From contig OZ316898.1 in assembly GCA_973895155.1 (NCBI GenBank), forward strand, positions 3,782,001 through 3,846,000: 64,000 nt of DNA. The letters are read 5' to 3'. This DNA is from Marsupella aquatica (taxonomy: Eukaryota > Marchantiophyta). Below the pieces are notes generated by a model. It was not told the origin of the DNA. It did not search any database and saw nothing but the letters and a program-made list of their open reading frames with translations. Both the position numbers and the translations under genes were made by a program. Shown piece by piece: positions 1 to 9,564 of the stretch (position 1 is the stretch's first letter; each line of letters starts with the position of its first letter).

Positions 1-1373
1 AATTCCAAGGTTCAGTTTGAACACTTTGGAGCTTTAGGTAGAGGTCTAAAGTTAGAGTTTCATGCGGCCATAACAAAATTGTGTAAGTAAAATGTTGACT
101 AGAAGGACTATAGCTAGACGTTGGAGTGCATTTTGGAGGTCTTAGAGACCATTTGTTTGTCATGGACATCCACTACTATCCTTTTTGCTAACATCTGTTT
201 AAATGCCCTTTTTGTCCGGCTCAAGAGTATAATTGTTTCAAATCTGGATGTGTGAGAAGACAAGTAAGACAGTAAAACTAGGATAAGAAGCTTGGGGAAG
301 AAGGAAGTGCAAAGCTCAAGTTTTGATATTTGAGAGGTTTGTGTGTCTTGTATTGTTTTGTATTATTTTCAGTATTATTTATAATTGCAAGTAAAGGTAT
401 TGCTAGTTGATTTGAAGAACTACTAGGATGTAGTTTATTTTTGTTTTATTCTATCATTATCATAGAACTGTGAAATCCCTTGCTAAGCCCAATGCTAAGA
501 TGTTCAATGCGGGATTCAGTGCCCTACTCGCATTGGGAGGACCCTTATTTTGCATTCAAATAACCAATCATGAACATCACCTATGCTTCTTCTCTAAGGG
601 CATGAGTTCAAGCAAATGAGTCTTGACCTAACTTTTGTATTTGGGGAAAATTTGAAGTCTAACTATATAATCACAAGTGAAAGCTACTCTTCAGGGCCGA
701 TTATCTAGAGTGCGATCTGTAGACCTTGACTCTTGGGGCTTATTAATATTGGTTGTGAGACGAAATAAGGATTCAGTTTCTCGTACAATAAATCACTATA
801 TAATACTCAATCCTACCTACTTCTGGGCATCATCAGCTTATAAAAGCATATTTGGGTGGGAATCAATCAATCTCAGCCATTTGATATAAATTAAGACCAT
901 TTTCCCTTACATTTGGATCAGATCCTAAATTGGCCTTCCCATTTGCCTATTGCCTATTGCCTACAGCCTCCCTCCCAGGACTCTATGGCAGCCCTTGCCC
1001 ATGCTACCATGCCCAGCCTGGCCCACATTGGCTACATGCACCTAAGCTCCCCTCCCTTTTCCCATATATTTTGATTATTATTTTTATTTTATTGACATCT
1101 TCTTCTCTTTTAAAAGAACTAAGGACAAGTGGCCCAATTACTTTCAAGGCAACAAAAGGGAACCCAGTATTCTTTTTCTTTTTTAGAGGGCAATGAAGGC
1201 GTTTCTGTTTTCTTGGGGGTAGGTTTTCTTCTAATGACCGGGAATTGTTTAATTTCATCCTAGAAAGATAGGGTGTCAGGGTTGGTTATTGTTTATTCAC
1301 CTTGGCCTTCCCACCTTGCTTTGTTTTGGAGGGTGGGGGATGTTGTATTTATTTTCTTTCAATTGAGTATGGG
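1..1373. other. No gene seen; left flank of the retrotransposon
   Basis: No reading frame here resembles a known protein. The stretch is AT-rich in its first 900 bases. A short tandem of the heptamer TTGCCTA, about three copies, lies near 943-962. The last four bases, TGGG, match the four bases just beyond the right end of the retrotransposon. Confidence 0.6.
1370..1373. repeat. Target-site duplication TGGG, left copy
   Basis: The four bases before B1 are TGGG. The same four follow A2 at 11474-11477. If the right end is read one base shorter, a 5-bp ATGGG duplication is also possible. Either length fits a DDE integrase. Confidence 0.65.
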
Positions 1374-1731
1374 TGTCATGCCGAGGGACAGTGCCTCTTA
1401 TGCACATCGGCATGTCCCTCGCATGCCCGCTAGGTATGTAGTTAGGGCTAGTGTACAACCTGAGTTAGCGACATGTTCTTATAGCAAATGCCAGGCGTTC
1501 TTGAAGCAAACGCGCTTGTTAGTGTGATGCCAGGACTTTGTTTACTTAGGGCATGTCTTTCTTTGTGGGTTTTCAGTTCTTCTTGAATCGCTGTCGACAG
1601 AGCTCAGACAGTGCTTGTCGGTTCCGCACACGGGATTCACAGAGTGATTCGTTAGATGCTCCCGGCCGATCTTGGCATCCCGCCGGTTTTCGATTCGATT
1701 TCAGTACACTTGTTTCTATCACGCCTTTTAT
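1374..1731 (+). repeat. Split direct repeat B, left copy (B1)
   Basis: 358 bp starting TGTCATGCCGAGG, aligned without gaps to 10940-11297 with six mismatches. Similarity ends sharply at 1731. It corresponds to the right-hand portion of a composite 536-bp repeat A-gc-B. No copy of A precedes it. The bases after 1731 should hold the minus-strand primer site, but no clear tRNA complement was recognised. Confidence 0.9.
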
Positions 1732-1865
1732 TCAAGAAGAACTGCTGAGATAGCGGTGAGGAGAAGAAGATTGCTCGTGACGATTTTGACAATTTCTGGT
1801 GAAGCCATTGCAATTTCTTCGACGGAAATCGGAGGGACGAGTTGAAATTATGGGTTCAATATGGT

Positions 1866-1900
1866 GTTATGTGTATACTTAACATAAGTATACACATAAC
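1866..1900. repeat. Perfect inverted repeat (16-bp arms, 3-nt loop)
   Basis: Arm GTTATGTGTATACTTA, loop ACA, then the exact reverse complement. Located 135 bp after B1, in the leader. It would form a stable hairpin in the RNA. Its inner GTATAC recurs further down the leader. Confidence 0.9.
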
Positions 1901-2280
1901 GCTCCTGTTGGAGCCCGACTTTTGCTTTCCGGTTGCATCTGGGGACCCTTTGCTGCTTTCGACTATGGCTGCCGGTTGCTGACTGCCACAACCTTTTTCG
2001 GGCCATATTCGGTGTTTTCCGGTCGCAGCGCGACCACCTTCCCTTTGCCTTACATTTTCACGACCCTTTGGGGTCCCGTTCTTTCTTTTCTCACCGGCCG
2101 TTGTTTCATTTCGCCTCCCCTCGCAGCTACCGTCGTGAGGTGCCTCCCAGTCCTGCCTGTGTATACACATGCGGGGCTCATCATTGCCCTTGGGTCGCGC
2201 ATAGGGCCACGCGCCCTCCCTTCGGCGTTTTTCTTCCTCCCGCGCCCGTTGCCAGCATCTCGGCCAGCATTTAATTAAGC

Positions 2281-2730
2281 GCGAGGAGGGGGAGCCGACC
2301 AGGAGCACAAGCACAAGGAGAGGGCACGAGGCCCTATGAAGATTTAAAGAGGGAGGGGGAGTTAACGTCAACCCCCTTCGGGAGTCCTTCTGCCACTCTG
2401 CCAGGGCCCATTTCAGCATTAAAGAGGAGGGAGGGGGAGCCGAGCACCAGCCACAGAGGGGAGGGGGAAGCGAAAGGAGGGCACGAAGCCCTATGAGGAA
2501 TTAAAAGAGGGGGAGAGAGGGAGTACATTTGACTCCCTCCTCTCGGGAGTCACAATCCTGCCAGGCACGAGGCCCTAGGCAGGATTAAACCAGGGGAGGG
2601 GACTCAGGGGAGTTCAATTTGAACTCCCTCACACGGGAGTGCTTTGTCAGGGGCGAGCACAAGGGCACGAGGCCCTATGGAACATTAGAGGAGGGGGAAG
2701 GTGCGCAAAGCCCTATGTAGGGCTCGAGCA
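2281..2730 (+). repeat. Four diverged leader repeats with hairpin cores
   Basis: Four copies begin with a GCACGAGGCCCTA-like box at about 2323, 2480, 2564 and 2666. The box is followed by an A-rich spacer (ATTAAA-like), a purine-rich run, and in the second and third copies a GGGAGT...ACTCCC palindrome. In the third the arms are ten base pairs (GGGAGTTCAA). Spacing varies from about 85 to 155 bp. Function unknown; they may be structural RNA elements of the leader. Confidence 0.7.
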
Positions 2731-3625
2731 CTTAAAGGCCCGTTTTTCTTTTCCCTCGCCTCGCCTTGGGTCTCGTCTTTTCCTTTCGCCCTTGCCAAAG
2801 CCGTTTTTCTTCTATTTCTTTTTCTGTTCCTCCATGGTCGCTCGTCCGCTGCGCAACGATTGCAGAGTCTTTCGACTCACATGAGGGCATGTGCATAGGG
2901 CACCGCGGCCGGTCCCCACTATGACCATTTTTCTGCCAACGCCCTGCCCCCATGTGTATACACTTAATCGGGGCCCTTTTCTTTTAGTTTTTGGCCTTCT
3001 TGCTCCTTCGCCGTGCGACAACCGTCCCACCTACTTTTGCATACCTTTGCTGCCAGTTTCCGGGTCCACAAGGGGCCCAAGGTATACACGTAAAGGGGGC
3101 CCTCCTTTCACGTTCTAGGGGCCCGTTTTCCCTTATTCTTTGCTTCACCTATGTATACACATAGGTAAGTGCAACAAGGGAAACTTTGGTGGTTTTAATG
3201 GTCCTTTTTCTCCGGTGACGGTTTCTCCGTGTTTACACATTCTACATATTTCTGTCTTGCATCGTTTGTTTCCTTTGTCGGTTACATTTCCTAGCCTTGG
3301 GGTTGCCACACCTTTTTCTTGTCAGTTTCTTTCCCATTGGCACCCCGGGTGAGCATGCAGCATGTCCGCAAAGGAGCCGAGTCGTAGCAGCTCATCGCCA
3401 CTGACACCCAGGTACCACTTGCGGAGTGATCCACGGCCGTTGGTGCCAATTTCATTGGAGTCTCGGCAATTTTGATGACGTCCGTAGATAGCAGCAGCAC
3501 CCACACCACGCAATCCTCCTGCTACATTTGGCGGTCGCTTCACCACTACTCCGAAGCCTACTATCACTTCATTGCCATTTACCCCTTCTACATCAGTGGT
3601 TGTTCCTGCTTCACCGACATACAGC

Positions 3626-4920
3626 ATGGATGCCAGCCACTCATCTGGCCGCATTGAGCGCTTCAGCGGGCGGCCAGGCACTGTCTCTTTACGTGAGTTC
3701 AAATCCACTTTCTACACTGTCGTTTACGAATTGGAGTTGAAGTATGGCAGCAATTTCACAAATGCTTTTGCATTTAAGCAGCTAGCCAGGTATTGCACCA
3801 TGAGGCTTTGGATATGTATGAGCAGCATTCTCAATGGCTGCTTGCTGTCACACAGTTGCCTAACCCTACCTATGCCAGTGCAATTGTGGCAGCCTCACAA
3901 TTGGCCTTACAAAATGCCATTGCAGCCCATGCTGCTGCTCCTGCCACTTCCCCTCCTACTCCAGTTCCTACCACTGCGCCAGTTACTCCCACTGTCTTGG
4001 CACAGGCTACATCAGGCATTTCTCCCACCATTGATTCTCCTGCCTTTGCTGATCCAGTGGCTGAGTTTTTCCAGGTTCTTGAATTGGAATTCCCAATCAA
4101 GAGTGCTGACAAAATCATGCAGTTGGCCACCTTTGTGAGGCAGCGCGATGAAACCTTGAAGATGATGTATCGTCGGGTTCTCAAGCTGAAGGAGGACACC
4201 CAGAGCATCACTGACCTGGAAGCTGCTCACCGCTATCTTCGCGCATTGGAGGGCACACCAGCTCTCCATTGGCAAGTGTTGCAGCAAGTATTCTCAGAGT
4301 TTGGAGACAGCTACACACTGCTCAATGTCTATGACACTGCTGAGAAACTTGAGTTGGCCCATGCACATTATGAGGCCAGTATTGCGCGTCCACCGCGATC
4401 CAGGTACCAGGCTGCTGCCCCTACAATGGCCACCCCTTCCCGTGTGCCACAGTATGCTTCCAAGACCAAACCAGCACATGCTGCTTTCATGCTGCCATCT
4501 TGCAACTACTGTGGCAATCCTAATCACAAGGCTAATGAATGTGATATTGTTGTTGAGGACCTGTCTTGTGATTTTTGCGGGAAAGTGGGTCACTTGGAGG
4601 TAGTTTGTTTTGCCAAATTCCCAGAGAGGAAGCAGCTACGACAACAGGCCACTCATCCTGCTCCTGTTTCCACTCCCCCACCAGCTAGGAGGGCTCCTAC
4701 TACATCAGTTGCTCCTCCTTCCAGTGGCAAAGCACCCAGTGCCAACAAATTGCCCAAGCAACAACAGAAGCAACCAGCTCAGAAGGAGGCTCACAATGCC
4801 CAGGCAACTCAACTCCAGTCTCTGACTCATGAGGTTGAGTCCCTACGTGCCCAACTTGCCAACATCAAAGGCAAATCACCTACCTCTGCTGGTCCTTCTC
4901 AACCGGCTAGGCACGTGTAA
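3626..4920 (+). pseudogene. gag: gag: capsid region plus two CCHC zinc knuckles, frameshifted
   Basis: Gag packages retrotransposon RNA into particles. The first plausible start is ATG 3626. About 55 codons on, between about 3775 and 3793, the capsid-like reading moves by one frame into the frame used by the rest of the element. The N-terminal part has a typical opening (RFSGRPG, then LREFK). Two zinc knuckles of form CX2CX4HX4C follow: CNYCGNPNHKANEC and CDFCGKVGHLEVVC, near 4501-4605. A Pro/Ala/Gln-rich tail and a short coiled-coil-like segment end at a TAA (4918). In-frame coding continues beyond it, so the original polyprotein was probably continuous with protease. The frameshift could be a mutation or, less likely, programmed; no obvious slippery heptamer was noted. 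Confidence 0.8.
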
Positions 4921-6246
4921 CCCATCTCTGGCCCAGGCACCACTGACAGTTCAGCATCTCTACCCCGCTCTTTCTATGGCTTGTCATTTGATGCTCATAT
5001 GGGTGAGTGTGTGTTGTCCTCTACTCCATAGCCTGGCCTTACAGCAGAATTTTCAGATTCATTCTGCCCTTCCTATTTTGCTTACCAGCAGGCCAGTGCT
5101 GCCTCCCGTATTGCTCCCACACGCCGCATTGTACAGGCTGATGGTCTTGTTGTCGGTCCTATGACTAGAGCCAGGGGAGCTCGGGCTATCATGCCCCAAT
5201 CTTTTCAACCACTCACACTTGCTGAAGAGCGCACCTTGTTGGCGAGGGGGGAGGGAGCTGCAGCTACATCCATTCCACCACCAGGTGCTGCTGACATTTC
5301 ACAGGGAGTTGTTTCTCTTGAGCTGCTCGAGCATTTCACCTCCAGTATAGCATAAAGGATTCTTACAACTCCACTTTTCAGTTGCCATGATTTACAACTG
5401 GATGCTAGAGCTGTCATCAGAGCGCTAGAGGGTTCACTACATTCTTCATCAGCCCCTGTGACACCGGTTTTGGAGGTCCAATCTCATGTACATACTGGAC
5501 CTTCTTCTTCCCCATTACATGTTTCCACTGGTTTGGCTGCCCCAGTACCGATTGCTGCTGATTGTGTGACCAGAGCTACACTTGATTCTGGTCATGCTGC
5601 TCCATCTTTCCTGGCTATGTTGTTGAGTGGAAAGACCGTGGATACTAACTCCCTTCACAAGGTACCTCATCATTTGCCGAGAGTGGTGCCTAGTGATAGG
5701 ACTTCAGTTTCCACCACCATTGCCATTGTTGACAACAGGAATTCAGTGGTCCAGTTGGAGGGTCACACTCCTCAGGTGGTCATGCTAGACACAGGTGCTC
5801 AACCAGTGATATTGGGCATTCAGTTTGCCAAGAAGATGGGACTGTTGACTGATCATTTACAGCAATCCAGGTGGCACATTCGGACTGCTAGTGGCACTGT
5901 GGAGGACGTGCTGGGTGAGAGTTCTACTTTACTCACTCTCACTTTTAATGGAGGTACAGATCAGGAATTGCATTTCCCAGTCAGATGTTTGGTTACCAAT
6001 GCCACTACGTATGATGTGCTCATTGGCCAGGAGGCTTTGTTCCCACCAGGTTTTACCATTGACAATTGGCATGAGCATTCATAGTACAGAGATGATTGGC
6101 ATACGAATGGCTCACACTTGGGCTACATTCCACTTGATTTGCATGGTGCCCATACACCTATGGCTCACCACTGTGTGTTGAAAGCAGTGCACGCAGCTAC
6201 CTTTGTCAACCACCCATTGTAGGATTGGATTGAGGATGATGATGAG
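4921..6246 (+). pseudogene. Aspartic protease segment of the polyprotein, with stops
   Basis: Same frame as gag and pol, interrupted by TAG 5029, TAA 5353, TAG 6082 and TAG 6220. The protease active site is the DTGA at 5788-5799, within VVMLDTGAQP. A hydrophobic stretch and an ILG-type sequence follow. Retroviral-type proteases are dimers with one DTG/DSG per monomer, which fits. The linker before it (4921-5700) is low-complexity and Ser/Ala/Pro-rich. Each stop can be explained by one C-to-T change (CAA or CAG to stop), but this is inferred. Confidence 0.8.
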
Positions 6247-9200
6247 GTGGCTACTGCACATGCTTCTGCACGTATAGCAGCACTTTCCAGCAACGTGGAT
6301 CATCAACCAGAGGTGGTACAACGGCTCCAAGCAGCCCATGGACCTTTGGTGGCTGCATTGCGCAAATTTGAGGATCTTGGGCAGCACAATGGCCAACCAA
6401 TAGCCCCAATCTTGAGCGCACCAGTTACATGGACTCCTCCTTCAGATGGCCTTACATTGCTTGAGCTTTTTGGTGGCATTTCTATAGGCCTGGAAGCTCT
6501 CCTACAGTCTGGCATGGTGGTGAAGCAGTACATCTATGTGGATATTGATCCAGGTGCAAGGCAAGTGGCTGAATCCCGTTTGCTGGAATTTTCAGAGCGA
6601 TTTCCCCAGCAGCTTCCACACAGTGCATGGAAGTCTGCATTTTCTTTCTTTCCTCCAGATATCCAACTTGTCCAGCACCGGCACTTAACCCTTCTTGGCT
6701 CCCTTGATTTGATCATAGCTGGTTGGGAATGCCAAGGGTTTTCAGCTGCTGGTCACGGTGCTGGACTGCATGATTCTCGTTCTGGCCTTTTCACAACATT
6801 GGTTCAGATTCTCACCTGGGCTCAATCCCTTTATCCTGCTGTTGGTTATATCATTGAGAATACTCCATCTCAGTTTGACCAGCGTCCACAGGTCAAAGAG
6901 GATTTCAGTGTGGTCCAGCACTACTTGGGACCACCCCTTCTCATTGATGCAGTGCACTGTGGTTCTTATGCACATCGTCTTCGTAACTTTTGGACTAACC
7001 TTGCACCACCTTCCTTGCTGGAGTTAGCTCTTCACCACACATCCAGGGACACTACCCTCATAGTGGACCAGATTTTGGATCCTGACAGTTCTTGCCAACC
7101 AGTTACACGGCAAGAGTCAACACCTTGGTATCCAACCAATACCATTGGACAACCCCGTGCTGCTTGGCCTACATTTGTATCCTTTCCAGGTGCACATGCC
7201 TTTCAGGGTGATGGTCCTGGCCTGGTTTATCGACATTCTACCGGTACATGGGATGAACCTAGTCCTGAGGAGAGAGAACGGGCTATGGGCTTCCAATCCG
7301 GTACTACAAGTCACACCAAGATCACCAGGCTGGCCAGGAATGCTTTACTTGGCAGGGTAATGGATCTTAATGCTCTCACTTGGCTTCTGGTCACTTGCAT
7401 CCTTTTTCAGATGTACATTCATCCAGCATCTGGAGTTCTAGCTCTCCCACTCCATGGTGCTGCTACATGGCATCCGGACCAGGTGCACTTACCTCTATTC
7501 AACACTCACCGCTTCAGTCCAAGTGTTGGGGGGGAGGAGGTCCCTTGTAACGTGGCTGACAGTATTTCTGAGTTTCATGGTGTGGACCAACTCAGATCAG
7601 CACGTACAACAGGCCTTGGAGAGGCCTCATCACCTTATCAGCAACATGTTAGCAGCTTGGATAGTGGAGAGGCTGGCACTTCTGGCTCTTCAAGCATGAG
7701 TACATCAGGTCCTATTCCTAGTGTTGCCAACTACACATTCATCATGGGCAACCACCTGAGTAAAAGACAGAAGGACGAGCTGCTGAATTTGCTCCTCAAG
7801 CATGAGAACATGTTTGCTTTCTCTATGAAGGACTTGGGTAAGTGCAAGACTATGCAGTTCTCCATTGAGTTGGCTGATGAAACACCTATCTTCAGGCGGA
7901 GGCACCGTTTGAGTAAGCATGAGTGGCAACTGGTGGATGAGAGGTGCCAAGAGCTCTATGAAGCTGGTCTTATTCAACCATCTACATCAGATTTTGCAGC
8001 AGCTACAGTGATGCCAACAAAGAAGGATTCCAGTGGATTATGGACAGAGAAGCGCATGTGTGGGGACTACAGGCCACTGAACTTGGTCACACCCCAGGAC
8101 AGGTACCCCATGCCACGGCCAGAGGAGCTATTTGACAGCATTGGAGACTCAGACATCTTCACTCTTGTGGATCTAAGGCAAGGCTTTAACCAGATTTTGC
8201 TGCTTGCAAAGGACCGCAAGAAAACAACTTTCCATGGCAGTAACCAACTATGGGAGTGGTTGGTGATGCCATTTGGCTTGAAGAATGCGCCCATATTCTT
8301 TCAAAGAGTCATGGACCAGGTTCTTCAAGGTGCTGAGTTTCTGAAATGCTACATTGATGATGTGTTGGTCCACAACAAAGGATTTGACCAGCATCTACTT
8401 GACCTTGAGGAGCTATTCATGAGGCTTAAGAAGGTGAACCTAAAGATACACCCCAAGAAGTGTGAATTTGCTGTCAGATTAGTAGTATACCTTGGGCACC
8501 GCATTCTTCCAAATGGAACCATGGCTCACTGGGCCAAGGTGGTATCCATCTTGGAAATGCCCACTCCTACCGATGTTCACACTTTGAGGAGTTTTATTGG
8601 GTTGTGCAATTACTACCGGATCTACATCAAAGATTTCAGCACCATTGCACACCCATTGTATGCTTTGTTGAAAAAGAATGTGACTTGGACATGGAGTACA
8701 GATGCTGAGGCAGCATTTGCCACTTTGAAGGAGAAGCTCTCAGAATACCCGGTGCTGAGAAGACCTGATTTCAGCAAGGTCTTTGTGCTACACACAGATT
8801 GGAGTGCCCTTGGGATTGGTGCCATTCTGGGCCAGCATGATGAGGAAGGTAAAGAGTACGTCATTGCCTATGCATCCAGGAGCAACAATCAGGTAGAGAG
8901 TCATTATTCTTCGTATGAGGGTGAATGCCTTGCTGTTGTGTGGGTTGTCATACATTACAGGCCCTACCTCTATGGGACCAGGTTTGTCCTCTACACCGAC
9001 CACCAGCCCTTGAAGTGGTTGATGACCAATGACAAGCTTATTGGCAAGCTTGCTCGTTGGGCGCTCATACTCCAGGAGTATGACTTTGAGGTAATTCATA
9101 GGCCTGGTGTGACACATCAGAATGCTGACACTATGTCCCGTAGCCCTTTGATTACCTCTGATGATTCCTCAGATGCACGACAGGATTTTGACCAGGTTTC

Positions 9201-9564
9201 CATCCTGCCTATATTTCATGCATCTACCTATCTTGCTTTGCTGCCATGCTACATTGTTGACCAACCTGTGGTGGACATATTGGAGGACAGCGACACTCTG
9301 AGATTTCTGCAGCATGGCGAGTACCTCACCCATGTTACTGCTGCCCAGAGAGACCGAATTCAGCAAAGGTCCAAGCGCTACTTGTGGAAGGGGGATCATC
9401 TTGTGCGCTGCCTGCTAGACAGGGAAGTGGTGGTTCCACCCATTCATGAGAGGGTTGGCCTTATCCGTAAGGTACATTCTGAGCTTGGTCATTTTGGTGT
9501 TAAGAGGACTTATAGCCTCTTGGTCCCCCATTATCATTGGAGAGGCATGCATGGCCAGGTTTGA
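6247..9564 (+). CDS. pol: Methyltransferase - reverse transcriptase - RNase H polyprotein segment
   Basis: An uninterrupted 1,105-codon stretch of the polyprotein. The listed start is only the first codon after a stop (GTG), not a real initiation site. Residues about 68-385 are a C5-methyltransferase (separate entry). From about residue 500 comes a Ty3-type reverse transcriptase: the RMCGDYRPLN block, the LVDLRQGFNQ block, MPFGLKNAP, and the catalytic YIDD at 8350-8361. RNase H follows with HTDWSA (Asp codon 8797), YEGECLA and YTDHQ, the usual acidic set. The last part enters the integrase HHCC zinc-binding module and ends at TGA 9562, where coding continues in frame. Lengths and order are normal for Ty3/gypsy apart from the extra methyltransferase between protease and RT. 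Confidence 0.9.
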   Translation: MATAHASARIAALSSNVDHQPEVVQRLQAAHGPLVAALRKFEDLGQHNGQPIAPILSAPVTWTPPSDGLTLLELFGGISIGLEALLQSGMVVKQYIYVDIDPGARQVAESRLLEFSERFPQQLPHSAWKSAFSFFPPDIQLVQHRHLTLLGSLDLIIAGWECQGFSAAGHGAGLHDSRSGLFTTLVQILTWAQSLYPAVGYIIENTPSQFDQRPQVKEDFSVVQHYLGPPLLIDAVHCGSYAHRLRNFWTNLAPPSLLELALHHTSRDTTLIVDQILDPDSSCQPVTRQESTPWYPTNTIGQPRAAWPTFVSFPGAHAFQGDGPGLVYRHSTGTWDEPSPEERERAMGFQSGTTSHTKITRLARNALLGRVMDLNALTWLLVTCILFQMYIHPASGVLALPLHGAATWHPDQVHLPLFNTHRFSPSVGGEEVPCNVADSISEFHGVDQLRSARTTGLGEASSPYQQHVSSLDSGEAGTSGSSSMSTSGPIPSVANYTFIMGNHLSKRQKDELLNLLLKHENMFAFSMKDLGKCKTMQFSIELADETPIFRRRHRLSKHEWQLVDERCQELYEAGLIQPSTSDFAAATVMPTKKDSSGLWTEKRMCGDYRPLNLVTPQDRYPMPRPEELFDSIGDSDIFTLVDLRQGFNQILLLAKDRKKTTFHGSNQLWEWLVMPFGLKNAPIFFQRVMDQVLQGAEFLKCYIDDVLVHNKGFDQHLLDLEELFMRLKKVNLKIHPKKCEFAVRLVVYLGHRILPNGTMAHWAKVVSILEMPTPTDVHTLRSFIGLCNYYRIYIKDFSTIAHPLYALLKKNVTWTWSTDAEAAFATLKEKLSEYPVLRRPDFSKVFVLHTDWSALGIGAILGQHDEEGKEYVIAYASRSNNQVESHYSSYEGECLAVVWVVIHYRPYLYGTRFVLYTDHQPLKWLMTNDKLIGKLARWALILQEYDFEVIHRPGVTHQNADTMSRSPLITSDDSSDARQDFDQVSILPIFHASTYLALLPCYIVDQPVVDILEDSDTLRFLQHGEYLTHVTAAQRDRIQQRSKRYLWKGDHLVRCLLDREVVVPPIHERVGLIRKVHSELGHFGVKRTYSLLVPHYHWRGMHGQV
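6448..7402 (+). other. DNMT3-like cytosine-C5 methyltransferase domain inside pol
   Basis: About 318 residues with C5-methyltransferase motifs in canonical, non-permuted order. Motif I (AdoMet binding) is LLELFGGISIGLEALL. Motif II region is YVDIDPGAR. Motif IV is WECQGFSAAG, with the catalytic Cys codon at 6730-6732. Motif VI is YIIENTPSQ. Motif VIII is YAHRLRNFWTNLA. Motifs IX-X are EERERAMGF followed by RLARNALLGR. The FW-NL and LAR-LLGR signatures resemble animal and moss DNMT3 rather than DNMT1, CMT or permuted DRM. The usual Pro before the catalytic Cys is Glu (GAA 6727). The domain shares one open frame with RT and has no stop. It would methylate cytosine in DNA, perhaps the element's own copies. 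Activity is not shown. Confidence 0.88.

Larger units (their letters stand above)
1732..3625 (+). other. Long untranslated leader of the retrotransposon
   Basis: A 1.9-kb leader between B1 and the first plausible gag ATG (3626). It contains a perfect 16-bp hairpin, recurrent TATACAC motifs, four diverged G-rich repeats and a C/T-rich half. Short frames in it overlap on both strands and match no protein, so it is treated as noncoding. Leaders of this length in retroelements can carry packaging or internal ribosome entry signals; nothing here proves that. Confidence 0.7.

Noticed and set aside
1797-1815. TGGTGAAGCC as a tRNA primer-binding site
   Set aside because: It lies 65 bp past the end of B1, and the intervening sequence is absent from B2, so it cannot directly follow the repeat as required.
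1856-2419. 187-codon minus-strand frame, plus overlapping plus-strand frames of 113-118 codons
   Set aside because: Lies in the GC-rich retrotransposon leader, matches no protein, and overlaps open frames on both strands as expected from base composition.
2281-2730. CRISPR-like or telomere-like array
   Set aside because: Units are diverged and irregularly spaced inside a retrotransposon leader of a eukaryote.
3322-3708. 128-codon minus-strand frame
   Set aside because: Antisense shadow of the leader and gag start.
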